Source: Artocarpus heterophyllus (lineage: Eukaryota; Streptophyta; Magnoliopsida; Rosales; Moraceae). From it: a DNA stretch of 64,000 nucleotides. The notes beneath the pieces were generated by a model that worked only from the letters and a program-made list of their open reading frames with translations, was not told the origin of the DNA and ran no database searches. Location of the stretch: contig CM046327.1 in NCBI GenBank assembly GCA_025403435.1, positions 17,856,440-17,920,439 on the forward strand, given 5' to 3'. Each line of letters begins with the position of its first letter. Position 1 is the first letter of the stretch. Below are positions 1 to 11,649 of this stretch, in pieces. Both the position numbers and the translations under genes were made by a program.

Positions 1-400
1 AAAACTTTTTATTACTATAACGTAAAACTTTCATATGCTACAGTGATTAGAAAAAGTAGCTACAATGTAAAGCTCTCACATGCTAAAATTTTCAATTCAA
101 AAGTTTCAGTATAACCATACTTTTCAAAGACCTTATACGATTACACACTTTGCCAATTAAAATATTTGCTTATGGTATGCATTGGGAAAGAAAGATTGAT
201 ATGATATATGTTTAGTCAAAATGTTAACTTTCTTTGAATATTAATGACAAGTTTCGTTTTCATGTTCTATCTATTTTCAAGAATGTTTGGAAACCTACTT
301 TGAACATCAAAGTTTCAATTATTATAGTATAAAACTCTCTTATATTATAGTGTAAAACTTTCACATGTTAAAATGTTTAAGTTTTAACTTGATAATTCCT
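1..400. repeat. MITE-A family fragments (two partial copies)
   Basis: Two degenerate copies (about 1-110 and 290-400) of the small element that recurs through the window. The family core is a TGTAGCATGTGAGAG-like motif followed by TTTTACACTGTAG-like sequence, usually present twice in one copy, flanked by arms resembling GTGTTTGG...GGTTAGAA and its complement. No open frame is conserved between copies. The first copy is cut by the window edge. Confidence 0.5.
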
Positions 401-2770
401 AAACATGCTATCCTTTTCCCACCATTATAGTTGTAGTGGAGGTGTATGGAACTTTGCCAAAATCCTATTTTGAAGACATTTCCAAGTTCTATTAAATTGC
501 CCCCAAAGTAGATTAATATGAAAGCAAAGTTGGCCAATATTAATCCCCTTATGATACACATAAAAGCCAAACTCTGCCAAACTAATTAGCGGCAATTCTT
601 GGTCCACCACGTTCGCAGCATGGAAAAAGAGAAACCGTACAAAGCCTAACAAATTAAAAGTTGGGTGGGACTCAAACAACACATTTTGAAAATTAAAGAA
701 AGTTCCAAAGCATTTAAAAATAGTTTCCATATGTATAAGACTATGTGAATATTAAGTCAATGGGTCAAAGTAGACTAACACGGTATGTTTGGTAAAATAG
801 CAAAATTTCATGCCACTAGTTTTCCTCATGCAGGTAATTAAACACAAAAAAATGAAAATAATTAGAATTGACACTTGGAATTGTAGTTGCAAGTTGCAAA
901 ATGAAATTCAAAAACAGGAAGATTTGGCTTAGCCTGCAATTATTACCAATATTCAAAAGGCTTGGTTTCTATTGGGGGTTAGATAAGTGGAATATTGACT
1001 TACTATTGGAAACCAAGTTCTTGTTTGATTAGCAAAAAAAAAGGTGCTTAATAGAAAATAAATAGACAAATAGGGAAAATCTAGGGTTAAAAAAAGGTTT
1101 TCTTGCACAACTTTAAATTATTAGATTTTTATTAAGTTTCATCTGTCATGATACTTTTTTATGATATAATCATTATGTAATTCAATAATTCAAAATTGAT
1201 TTGTTTTATGTCACTTCAATGTTAACGTTATGTTTAATTATTGTCAAATTACGTCGTTTACTTCTACATGTTACATTGAATTGACTATCTAACTATACAT
1301 ACATACGTATTTATGTATATATGTAAACTTCTACATACTTCAAAGCAAGGCCGGCGGACTCTGGCATGCACTTGCCCATACTCAGCTCCTTTAAAACCAT
1401 ATATAGAGCATTTATTTTTTCTTGATCTCCCAAAAACAAAACAAAACAAAAGAAAGAAAGAAAGCTTTAAAATATGCATTGCATTTAAACCGCCAATATT
1501 TTCTTCCCTTATTATTTTATCTAACCAAGTAAAAGTCCGAAGAAAACATATATATAAATGAGTACGTAATATGTACAAAAACAAAGTGCAAGTTACAGAT
1601 TTTAGTACCATTATAGGACATTTATATAAAAACAAAAGTTGATCTGTATTCCATGAGGAAAATGATAATAATATTAAGTATTTTGGATAACTATTTATTG
1701 AACAAGCTTAACAGATAAGGTCTGCTTCTCAACCCATATGAAAAATTTTTAGGACAAAGAATCAAAGAGGATAACAACCAGGAATACTTAAGTCAGAACT
1801 TTAGTTTTTTAGAAACTTGCCAACTAAAGAAAAATACTTCTTTTTAAGGATATCTGAGGAGTCACAAATTGGCATTTTAAGCATATAAGAAGTACAAGTA
1901 GACAAAGAATCATCACAAATGAGATGTCAATAAACAAATATATTTCAGCAAAAAACTAATAAAATATAAGGTTTTTTGCCCATGTTTTTCATTGGACAAC
2001 TACATTAAAAATAGACATACAATAGCCACGTGAAGATCAATGATGTTCGTTTTAGATGTTAAATAAAGACTTATAAAGAGATACAAAATTGACCCGTCGT
2101 TTATCATTTTCTGAAACTTCCTGTCGTTATTTTCATGCAAGCTGCAAGCCGAATATTCCAAAGAAAAAATAATATTTGCTGCCTATAAGCGATCCCAATT
2201 GTTTATGAATACAGATCAATGATTCCGATTTAACAGCAAAAAGCATGACATAATATTAAAGTAGAGATAATTAATCTCTATTTAGAAATACTTACATTTG
2301 CATGTATGTATGTATGTATTTTTGTTTGCATGTTACTAGTCACCGATCATTGCTCAAAAGTACTGCTTTTATTATTGATGTTGAACTTTTCTTGTGATTT
2401 TGATAGTTGCTGATGTGGTTGTTATTACCTTTTTTTTTTTTAGCCCTTTCAATCCTTTTTTCCTTTGCTTTAGCTCCTCCTATAGGAAACCAGTAGGAGC
2501 AACTCACACACTAAGCAGATTTTGATTGAAAATCAGACAACACCAACTTTTTTTATTATAATTTTTGAGATAATCACCAAATTATTAGTTTTCTCATGTT
2601 ATAATAATGGACGTCGCCTTGGCCTATGCTAGAGCCAAACCTCTAAAAGTGAGGAACTTCTGCATGGTTCGCGGGTGCCCTCTTTCTTGGGGAAGCAATG
2701 TTTAGCCAAATATCTCTAGTACATCAAATAGGAGACTTTAGGGACTTCTATTATCGAGTTGAATAGAATA
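401..2770. other. Intergenic AT-rich sequence, no gene seen
   Basis: Only short chance frames are present. None has recognisable motifs or protein-like composition. Short direct repeats such as (ACAT/GTAT)n near 1300 and 2305, and poly-A/T runs, are the only structure seen. Confidence 0.6.
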
Positions 2771-2778
2771 GAGTTTTA

Positions 2779-2938
2779 TAGGGTGTTTGGCGTCCTCAAT
2801 TTCAACCAAATCTTTTAATTATTACCGTGTAAAACTCTTATATGATGCAATATCAATAAAAAGTAAACTACAATATAAAATTTTCATATACTACAATGGT
2901 TTTAATTAATTGGTTTAAATCAATACTCCCAAACACCT
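2779..2938. repeat. MITE-A copy with GTGTTTGG/CCAAACAC ends
   Basis: Begins GTGTTTGG and ends CCAAACAC, giving an 8-bp terminal inverted repeat. The interior carries the family motif (accgtgtaaaactcttatatg ... aaaattttcatatactac). About 160 bp. No clear target duplication. Confidence 0.55.
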
Positions 2939-3019
2939 ACTGAGCTTTTTTAGTTATAAAAATATTTGAACTAAATTTATCCAATTTTTGGACACACGAT
3001 GAATGATTAAGCAGACTTA

Positions 3020-3333
3020 AGGCCTGTTTGGCATAGTAAGTGTTTGGAACTATATTCAAAAGAGTTTAAATAAGTCAAAATGATTTTAAATTTTTTAATA
3101 AGTTATAAGAATGTTATATGTAAGTTTATAATATATTATCAACACTAGGATACAAGTTTCAAAATCTATTTCAAAAGTGTCTTTTCAAAAAAGTCATATT
3201 TATGCCTCTGACTGGAAGTACTTCTGAAAAATCAAAACACTTCTAACAAATCATCCAAACACTTCCAGGAGTAACTTTTGATCTCAGTAAACCAAAAATA
3301 GATTCTAGAAAGCCCTCCAAACATACACTTAAT
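3020..3333. repeat. MITE-like inverted-repeat element
   Basis: Starts with AAGTGTTTGGAACT and ends with CCAAACATACACTT, so the outer ~14 bp are an imperfect inverted repeat. No coding sequence. It differs from MITE-A inside but shares the GTGTTTGG-type end, suggesting a related or convergent family. Confidence 0.4.
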
Positions 3334-3454
3334 TTAAAAAAGATAATTGCTCGGTGTTAATTAAGCTCTATAATGCTTTTGAAGTCAGTTATCATTGTGA
3401 TAAAAAAAAAAAACTTAAATTTAGGAAGAATGAGAGAAAAGTTAGATTTTATAG

Positions 3455-4265
3455 AACTATTAGTAGCAAATGTCATGTATATTTAAAATGTTAAGAAATG
3501 TCAAATATCTTAAATTGAGCAATTCTGTAGACCAAAATAACCTCAATCTAGCCTAAATACTCCAACAAAAAATTTGTTTTTTCTTTTCTTTTCTTTTTTA
3601 TTCCCCTCTATCTCCTCTCTCCTCTCCATTTATGTCCTCTCTCTTCCCTCTTTTCCCCTCTTTCTCCTTTTTCTACCCTTTTCCCCCTCTATCTTCTCTC
3701 TCGCATGGCCACACAATTTAGTGACTGAGGCACTAGCAATGAGCAACGGGCAAACTCAAACACGACAGTGACCCGAATGAGACGATGACAAGGACGGGTG
3801 ACTCGGACTCAATGACTACAAGCAAACTCAAACACAGACAACAACGACGGGGCAAACTCAGGCGTGTCAGCAACAGCCAAACTCCGATGCAACGATGAGC
3901 AACAAATCCCATCCTCCACATTGTCTTCTCCTCTTTGGTTAACGTGAAAGACCTTCGACTTGATGTTCTCTAGCCTAGGCTCGTGAAGAAGCTCCATCAT
4001 AGTCGAAGATCGAGCTCTGTCGCTGATCTTCCCTCATGACGACAAAGACAAAGAGGATGAAGGGAGAAAGAGAGGATAGGAGAGAGAAAGAGAGTTACAG
4101 AGACAAGAGAAACAATGGGAGAGAGGAGAGACGAACAAATCAAAGTTAACATTAAAGGTATTTTAGTCTACACAATTATTTAATTTTAACAATTAGATCA
4201 ATAGATGACATTTATTAGTATCTTAAATTATACCTGACATTTGCTACAAATAATTTAAAATATGT
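3455..4265. mobile_element. Non-autonomous DNA element with ~90-bp inverted ends
   Basis: The left flank (about 3455-3550) and the reverse complement of the right flank (about 4150-4265) match well. Both contain GTAGCAAATGTCA, an AAATGTCA...ATCTTAAATT block and TGTAGAC(C/T)AAAATA. Inside the arms lie a long pyrimidine tract (3568-3700), a moderately GC-rich core, and a purine tract (about 4040-4130) complementary in composition to the first. No transposase frame is present. Long TIRs would fit a MULE-like or foldback element, but the superfamily is not proven. Confidence 0.5.
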
Positions 4266-4376
4266 AATATTTCTTACAATTTCCCTTAAAGTTATCGCAA
4301 AAATAACGTTTGAAAGTCCAACCATGCAGAGCTATTTTCTCCTAAATCACCCCAGGCATCAGACTTGGGACCTCGG

Positions 4377-4405
4377 CCCCCGGCCCCGGCCCCGGCCCCC
4401 GGCCC
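4377..4405 (-). repeat. C-run array, potential G-quadruplex on minus strand
   Basis: Five C runs (77-81, 84-87, 90-93, 96-100, 103-105 of the 4300s/4400s) are separated by exactly GG. The minus strand therefore has five G runs with 2-nt CC loops. It stands out sharply from the AT-rich surroundings. Confidence 0.75.
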
Positions 4406-4419
4406 TTCCCAATATTGCT

Positions 4420-5240
4420 CAAAATGGACCCTCCTCTCGTTTCAGGCCCATATGATCGGCAAGTGATGGGCAGATTTTTCTAAGTGAAGAAAAGGACTAT
4501 TAATTGGCAGACAATCAAATACATTATGGAGACATTGCCGTGCAATCATCAGTTGGTCCAAATTCATAGATCATAGCCTTCTCAATGGAGAAGGACAGAA
4601 GATGTAAATTACTAGCCACTCCCTAGGAAAACACTCGGATGTAATTGTTTTATTTCCATACAGAACCCATCCAAGCTAAAATTTCAAAGTAATTGCACAG
4701 ATCTTTCCCAACCATTTCCTTCCCTTCATCTTTTCCCCATTTTGTAGTGTCGCTCATCCTACCATCCTCATCACAGTTTCAAATAAGATACTAGACATTT
4801 TATAATTAACACAAATAATTATATGGTAGTTGGCTAGCAGCCAATGCCTACCTTTTAAGTTTCTACCTACCAAATTTATGGCCTAGAACAATCAAAGCAC
4901 GGTGAGGCCACCTCTTGGAATGAGCAAGAAGATGCCGCGGTCTCAGCATATCTATCCAAAGCAGACTTTTAACTCAATCAGGCTGGCCTTGAGCGGCCAA
5001 CCAGCACAAAAACTTGATCACACAATCTACCTTATCATTCTTCCCCTGCTAATTCTCAAGTCAAAATATCCCCATAAACTAATAAACAATTACTCTAGTG
5101 CTCATAAAGAAGGCTATAGACAAACAAATTCTTGTTTTTTGAACATGCATAAATATCAGGAAGAATCGATAAATTTATATATCCTTTGTGAAGGTACATT
5201 ATATCAACAAAAACATACACCATGCAAATAGTGTCACATT
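4420..5240. other. Intergenic, no gene seen
   Basis: No supported coding sequence. A 109-aa frame at 4902-5231 has no recognisable motif and unlikely composition. The interval lies downstream of the RING gene; its 3'UTR probably ends in the stretch just to the right (about 5250-5560). Confidence 0.5.
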
Positions 5241-5561
5241 GTAAGAAAATGATAAAACTGAACTGAACATTGGAAAGGAAAATATCATTGGCATAAAAAC
5301 AAATTCACAAAACCATGGAGGAGGTATTGGAAAGCGACGAGGACGTAGGAACTTTGCAGACCATTTATTACGAAAATATAGTTTACTTGCAGTTGCTCAT
5401 TAAAAACACAATTGAAATTTTTTTTTAAAAAAAGGAAGAAAAACACACACACAACTACGAACATTTTGGAAGCGCGAGTTGCAAACCACCAAGCTAATGT
5501 ATTTACAAGAGTGAGAGTGTCTAAATACCACCATAGATTAACTTCTAAAGGCAGAGAAGCT

Positions 5562-6239
5562 CTACCAACAAAGCAGCGCAAGGATCACAAACACTCCGAT
5601 CACCAAAAGGAGGTTCTTCAAAACATTATCTGCCTGCTGGCCCCGACTCGCAGGCTGTGGAAACCCATGAGCATGGCCTCCATGAAAAGAGTGGAATCCA
5701 TGAGGAAAACCAGAAGTTGTTCCATATACAGTAGCATCCGGGAAACCATGAAACTGTACGTTAAACAAAGACGGTATCAAACCGCCAAAAGCAGTAGACA
5801 AGGTGAAGTTACCAATCCTTGCAGTGGCCATAGGAACAAACCCCCCCATGAATCCAAACCCATAATTGGCGAACTGATTTGTCTCCGGGGGAGGGGCGGT
5901 TTCAGGCCTCTGCCCTGCGGGGCGGTGAGGAATTTCCATACCCGGATAAGATTTGGACCTCGGATCGGACTGCGTTTTGCCCCTACCATAAAGGGGCACC
6001 AACTTCTCTTCTTGTATGAGAGCCTTGCAAACCGGGCATTCCTGGGAATGTGAGTGATGGTGGAGCCATCTGTAGAGACAAGGCCAGCAAAAGAGGTGAC
6101 CACAGAGAGTGACAATTGGGTCCTGAGCTAATTCGAAGCAAATGTTGCATTCGAAATCGCCAGCATCGTTGGCGCCATTGCCGGAGCAAGAAGGGCTTTG
6201 GGGTGGTACGCTTGTTGATTCCCCAAAACCACTTGCCAT
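5562..6239 (-). CDS. RING-type E3 ubiquitin ligase, RMA/RNF5-like, tail-anchored
   Basis: A 225-aa protein predicted to transfer ubiquitin from an E2 to membrane-associated substrates; RMA/RNF5 homologues act in ER-associated protein quality control. A C3HC4 RING is visible near the N-terminus: C31, C34, C46, H48, C51, C54, C68, C71, with the family motif DPIVTLCGHLFCWPCLYRW. A conserved block follows (LVPLYGRGK, then DPRSK, then RPAGQRPET), as in small plant RNF5-like proteins. A Gly/Phe/His-rich linker (about 120-200) leads to a C-terminal hydrophobic segment (about 205-225), consistent with a tail anchor. The single coding exon starts at the first ATG, and length matches family members of about 225-250 aa. 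I know a close Arabidopsis type (RNF5-like RING proteins of ~226 aa), but I do not assign a symbol because RMA paralogues cannot be separated by eye. Confidence 0.92.
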   Translation of the reverse strand: MASGFGESTSVPPQSPSCSGNGANDAGDFECNICFELAQDPIVTLCGHLFCWPCLYRWLHHHSHSQECPVCKALIQEEKLVPLYGRGKTQSDPRSKSYPGMEIPHRPAGQRPETAPPPETNQFANYGFGFMGGFVPMATARIGNFTLSTAFGGLIPSLFNVQFHGFPDATVYGTTSGFPHGFHSFHGGHAHGFPQPASRGQQADNVLKNLLLVIGVFVILALLCW

Positions 6240-6275
6240 ATCTTAAACCCTAGAAGTTATCAAATATCAATTTGC

Positions 6276-6825
6276 CTGTAATTCATAAGGTCAACAATTA
6301 CCAAATAATAGAACAACACATCCAAAACAAAATCTAAACTAAAATTGCACAACGCCAAAAAAGAAAAAAAAAAAAAAAGAAAACAACAACAATCCCGAAA
6401 CAAAGAATCAGAATCAGAATAGCAAGAAAGGGAGGAATGACACTAATAAATCAGAAAATTCCAAAACTTTCATATCAAAATCCACAGATTTTCCAATTCC
6501 GCAAAAGATTTCACATCGAATTCATCATTCCCAATCCAGAGAAGACAAAAATCCCAAATTTTCACAATCAAGACTGGAAAATGATTAACCAAATTGCAAA
6601 ATCAAAACAGTCATTCCAACAATTTAAAGGAGACAAAACAAAAACAAGAAAAAAAAATCAGGTCAAAGTATAATCTATGATCAACAATATATGATCGTGC
6701 AGAAACAATCCAACATAATAAACACAAAAGTGAAAAAAATATATATAATAATTCGCAGCAGAGAATCAATGAAATCTACGAGATTCAACGATTAAAGAAA
6801 TCAAAAGATAGAAAATTCCACAAAC
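6276..6825 (-). other. Probable 5'UTR intron of the RING gene
   Basis: On the minus strand a donor TTGCAG|GTTTGTGG (exon end 6826) and an acceptor TTATGAATTACAG|GC (exon start 6275) flank an AT-rich stretch upstream of the ATG. 5'UTR introns are common in plant genes of this type. Inferred from splice consensus only. Confidence 0.55.
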
Positions 6826-6839
6826 CTGCAATGAAAATT

Positions 6840-7256
6840 ATCGCAGAAATCCAAAACGAAACGGAAAATAATCTGAATCACCAAAGCGAAACTCTCGTTT
6901 GGAAATTAAATCTTCATATTGTTTGTATTTGTTGAAACAAAAATATAAACTCCTGTCGAAGTTTCTAGGTTTTTCCGATTTTTTTTTCTCTCATTTATTT
7001 GTTTATTTTTTTATAGGAATTTCCACTCGCGTATTTCAAGTCTTACTGCTTGAGGCAACTTCGTGGAACGATATAATTGTGTCTCAAGCTTTTAATCCAA
7101 CGGCCTTCATTATTTCCCATTTTCATGTCTTGAAAAATGCGGGACTCGCGCCGACGATTTGGTCTGATTCATTCTGGGTTTGTCCGTGTTGGCATATGGG
7201 CCTAATGGAATCGGCCCAGTAATAGATAAAACGTGGGCCTATGGTAAATATCTTTC
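6840..7256 (-). promoter_or_regulatory. Probable promoter region of the RING gene
   Basis: The ~400 bp beyond the proposed first exon. No convincing TATA box could be fixed; GTTTATATTTT near 6940 (minus strand) is a weak candidate. The plus-strand 107-aa frame here (6899-7222) has no recognisable motif. Confidence 0.3.
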
Positions 7257-7428
7257 GGGAATTTCAATAAATACTGTTTTTAAAATTTACTTTTTATAAG
7301 TGTTACAAATTTCATTTGTAGCATCACTTTACATGTAATAGAAATAATAATATAGTATAAACTTTTTTAAATATAGCATAAATAAACAAAACTTTTAAAA
7401 GTGTGGTATAACATATAATTTCCCTTAT
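7257..7428. repeat. Repeat family E, copy 1 (inverted copy at 11470-11642)
   Basis: The reverse complement of 11470-11642 matches this stretch through AAAATTTA.TTTTTATAA, GTATAAACTTTTTTAA, CATAAATAAACA.AACTTTTAAAAGTGTG and so on. About 170 bp, non-coding. Confidence 0.55.
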
Positions 7429-7539
7429 GTTTTTTTTAAAAATTATTTACGCTTAGAGTTGATGAAAATAGGGATTTTTACATAAACAATACTTTGTAGA
7501 CTTGATTTTTATTTATGAAATACTTGGTGCATATCCCTC

Positions 7540-8300
7540 TGGGACATGTCACTTGTCCTTCCGAGACATTTTTTATTTCCTTTTTGAGACAGTTTTTGTG
7601 TCCCTCCCGTGAGACTTTTTTTCCTCTCTTTTTCTCTCTTCTCTCTCTTTCACTCTCGCTTTGCTAGGACTCCGACGATCACGCAACAACGTCTCTGGTG
7701 GTTGACTGATTGTGACACTTTGACTCCCCATTATTTTAGACCAACATCAATTTGGATTGATTTAGGCGGGAAACATGTAGATCAATGCTTCTAACGGTAA
7801 CGACAATCGAAGGTACGAAGTCCAACATTCACCCCAAAATTAAATTGGGCATTTTGTTGCCATGATGCTTTGAGCATTTTGTGCTAGGAGGTGTCGACTC
7901 ACCATAATTGAAAATGACGAGAACTAAGGCAATGGCGTGCGGTGACACTTTTATGGTAATCATTGAGAAGGAAAAAGTATAGGTTTTGCTCCTCTTTTCA
8001 TTCTGAGTATTTTAGAAGAAAAATCACACAAAAAGGATATCAGACGATGAAGATACGGTGATCAAAAAATATGGGTTTTCTAACGACTTCCCATGGCGCG
8101 TTTGGCCATCTCAATCGACGTGATTAGCGGCTTGACATATCCTTATGCTCAGCTCTTCACATGCTAAAAGATCGTCTTGATCCACATCGACTTCGACGGT
8201 CATGGTTGCGTCAAGGCAGCAAAGGAGGAGGAGGGGAGAGAGCAAGAATAAGGGAAGAGAGAGAAGCTAAAGAGTGAGAAAGAGGATTTTTTAATTGTTA
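7540..8300. other. Pyrimidine tract, GC-richer core and purine tract
   Basis: A CT-rich tract (about 7600-7665), a core with many GACG/CGAC words, and an AG-rich tract (about 8225-8290) repeat the architecture seen at 3570-4130. A right-hand partner of the left flank is not clear, so element boundaries are not assigned. No gene is recognised. Confidence 0.35.
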
Positions 8301-9303
8301 AAATTTATAGCATTAAAATTTTTAAGTTTTTTTTTTTTAATAAATAGTTAGATTGTTTTAAAGTATAACATATTGTGTAATTTTATTTATGGTAAACATA
8401 CTCTAAAATATTTATGGTAAATAACATATATTTATGGTAATTAGATCATCTACAAAGGATATTACGATAAATTTATGTTTCGTAAATGTTATTTAGCATA
8501 AATATTTTCAAATATCTTATTAATCATAAATATTTTAAAAAAATGTTCCTATCTGCCGTAATTTCACATACTTATTTTACACTCCAATTTTTTAAAAAAA
8601 TAACTACACTAAATGATAATTTTTACACTTCCTATTAAAGATATGTTTATAATTTAACAATATTGTTAATTTATTTATTTTATGTTATTGCAAAATATAA
8701 TTTGTGATGTACTCTTTTTTTTTTTTTTGTGGACAATTATATTTTGATGTGGCTGATTTTAAGAAATGGTTAACAAAAGATAGGAAGATCATTGGAATTA
8801 CTTTATGAATTCAGGTACAACTATCATAATTTTGTGGGTTTTTTTTTTCATTTCCCATATAATGGATATATATGTCACTAACTCTTTCTATTATAGCAAA
8901 CGTTAAAATCTCTTTTTCTTTTCTACAAAAGAAAAGCCAAGCTCTATTCAAAATTTCGGTTTCTTAATATTGACCTTTGTTTGCGAGAATGATTTGAACT
9001 CTAAAATTTAAACAACGAACAATGACAAGCTCTTACACACTATAATATAAAACAAAAATATGTTACGATGTACAGTTTAGAGTTGAAACTTTCTTCAAAC
9101 ACTCTAGTCATGTACTATATATTAAGGAGGAAAATATAAGGGATGGAGGAAAAAGTAGCTGGACCTAACCTGTTTGGCTTTCTATATCGAGAAAAATGTG
9201 TAACAAGCAATGTTGTGCATTAATGCTAGTTATATTAAACTAATTATAAATTTAAATATCTATTTTAGGACTAACAGGGTATAGAAAGTAAAAGAAGATG
9301 GTA
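8300..9303. other. AT-rich intergenic, no gene
   Basis: Repeated TTTATGGTAA(A/T) words occur around 8385-8440. Otherwise nothing is recognisable. Confidence 0.5.
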
Positions 9304-9308
9304 CATTT

Positions 9309-11324
9309 TATTGGGAAAACAATACCCAGTGGAATTTTAAAAAATTTTTAAAACAAAATATTTTTCAAAACACAAGTTTGACACACTATATGCATAAATT
9401 AGCTAGATCTTACTAACCTTGTGAATGCCAAAAAGCTCCGCAATCCGTGAAGAGAAGTAACTTTTCAGAAGAGCTTCAACCAAATAGTCTCCTTTGCTAT
9501 TTTCTATCTACAATTAGAGTGAGTATGGGAGCACGTCGTTCAACCTTTCTCTGGTGACTCTCCTTCTAATCAATTGAGAGAACCCAAAGCTATAGTTCAT
9601 TATGTGTGAACAATAGCTTTTAGGGAGTTACAGAGTCTTACTAGTAGAATCTCACTCTTAATCTTTCAACTGATCTAAATAACAACGAGTCTCACTCCCT
9701 TTTTATAAAGGTTGGCCCTAGGAGTCAGTCCTTATCAAATAAGGCCTCGAAAATTCAAATCAGAAACAAATCAGGATCAATATCTGATAAGATCCGTGTG
9801 AAAACACATGAAGCTTTTATCGCTCGGTCGACAGGCCGAACTTTTAAATTGGCCTGCTGAACTTGCTCCATTGGCAGGCCAAACTTAAAGATCGGCTTGC
9901 CAAACTTTCGATAAATGATCCCTACAACTCTTTACTTTCTACTTGAAATTCTTGGTATAGAGCCTCAGTTTTAATTCAAATAACCCAATAGAGAAGTTAT
10001 CTGATTAAAACAGTCATATCTAAATAATCTTTAGGAAAATAAATATTCTTAATAATTCAACAAGTTTATCTTGAATTTATTCAAAATTAATCCAACTGAT
10101 AAACAGACATGAATTATCTGATCCTAATAATTCAACAAGTTTATCTTGAATTAATTTATTCACAAATTAATTCTACCAATAAACAGACATGAATTATCTG
10201 ATCCCATTGAATTTCAGCCAATCTGATAATATGACACAAATCACCAATTTTAAAAAAACACGTCGTATCGTTATAGGATTTTTATAAGCTAGCTAAGGGG
10301 ACCTGATAAACCTATACAGTTCAGGCTCCCAATAATTATGAAACCCAATATCCTAGATATATATTTCATAGTTATCAACTCTAACGCTACTCTACTATAA
10401 GCTTAGAGCTGCACTCTCGAACCATATAAAATTACAAAGCCTGTATAGCTAAGTCTTCATAACATATCATAATATATCGTATCCCTATAGGATTATCCAT
10501 AATCGGCTTAAGGACAAGTTCTGTCTTACCTTCTTGATTATTTTTCTCTTAAGTTCCATTATCTCACAACAGAGAACTTATTATCCAAAGACAGTATACT
10601 AGTCGATTACACCTATGTTTTTAAATGATTGAGCACTTCGGTTTTTCAATTACAGGATAACACATATAAGAGGATATCAACTACTCCTAAAGAGGAGTTA
10701 TGGATTCTATATCTATGAATAACAGGTCTATGCTATCAAGAGTCATGCCTCCAATATACCGGCATGCGTACCACTATTGAAATGCGGATGTCACCCTTTG
10801 GCACATCAAAAGACATAAGTCAAGATAACGAGCCAATTATTCATCTCAGGACTAAGATACAATGCATATGATTGTATAAAGTGAATCGATTTGCCAAGAT
10901 AGAATTATTAATTTAAATCAATTCACTCTATATCCCGATCCAAGACATCATCACGTATGACAATGTGCCAATATTTCTATTTACAGAGTCCACCTTCGAT
11001 GGTCAAGACAAACCATCTCCCGTTAGAAATATAGACAACATAACAATCTTTGCAGCGTCCAACTTTATTCCCTCGATTGCGGATCTTATAATTTAGACCA
11101 TCACCTTAAAAATCGTGTCTTCCACATAATTTGTCCATCATATGCCCAATTTTTAAAGGTTTAGACCGATAGTTTTAGACTTTTGTCTGCTTAACATACA
11201 TTCAACAAATATTAATATAAAGAGAACAAGATTTGGTATATAAATAATAAATAAATTCTTTATTGATAAAGATGTCTCCAAAAACATATTACATGTTTAC
11301 TCTTTAGGGCATACATGTTTAACA
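9309..11324 (-). mobile_element. Solo LTR, SIRE/Maximus-like Ty1/copia (minus orientation)
   Basis: Read on the minus strand it begins TGTTAAACATGTATGCCC, the style of start (TGTT...ATGCCC) I associate with SIRE/Maximus copia LTRs. It ends ...GTTTTCCCAATA, apparently a mutated CCCAACA end. CATTT at 9304-9308 and again at 11325-11329 forms a 5-bp target-site duplication. The length of ~2 kb fits long copia LTRs. A minus-strand TATA box (TTTATAAAAAGG, near 9700) precedes a plausible transcription start. No internal region or second LTR adjoins, hence a solo LTR. Family identity is inference. Confidence 0.62.
10051..10205. repeat. 75-bp tandem duplication inside the solo LTR
   Basis: Two copies starting at 10051 and 10126 share AATAATTCAACAAGTTTATC and, at their ends, AAACAGACATGAATTATCTG. 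Confidence 0.85.
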
Positions 11325-11469
11325 CATTTACGATTTTAGAGGCATATATTGACTTTGAGACCTACTCATCACAAATACAAGAACCTATAGATTATGCATT
11401 CATTTCAATTATATATATAGATTGTACAATCTCAATTGTCAGGTCTATAGATTATACAAAAGTGAGAAA

Positions 11470-11642
11470 ATTAAATATTATGTCACACTTTTAAAAGTTG
11501 TGTTTATTTATGGAATACTTAAAAAAGTTTATACCACACTATCATTTATATTATATGTTAAGTTATGTCATAAATAAACATATATGGCATTTATAAAAAA
11601 TAAATTTTAAAAGATTACATTTATGGAAATTATTCATATAAA
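11470..11642. repeat. Repeat family E, copy 2 (inverted relative to 7257-7428)
   Basis: About 170 bp complementary to copy 1, non-coding. It lies just outside the solo LTR. Confidence 0.55.
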
Positions 11643-11649
11643 TTTAAGG

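Noticed and set aside
5412..6053. 213-aa plus-strand frame
   Set aside because: Antisense shadow of the RING gene, with no motif of its own.
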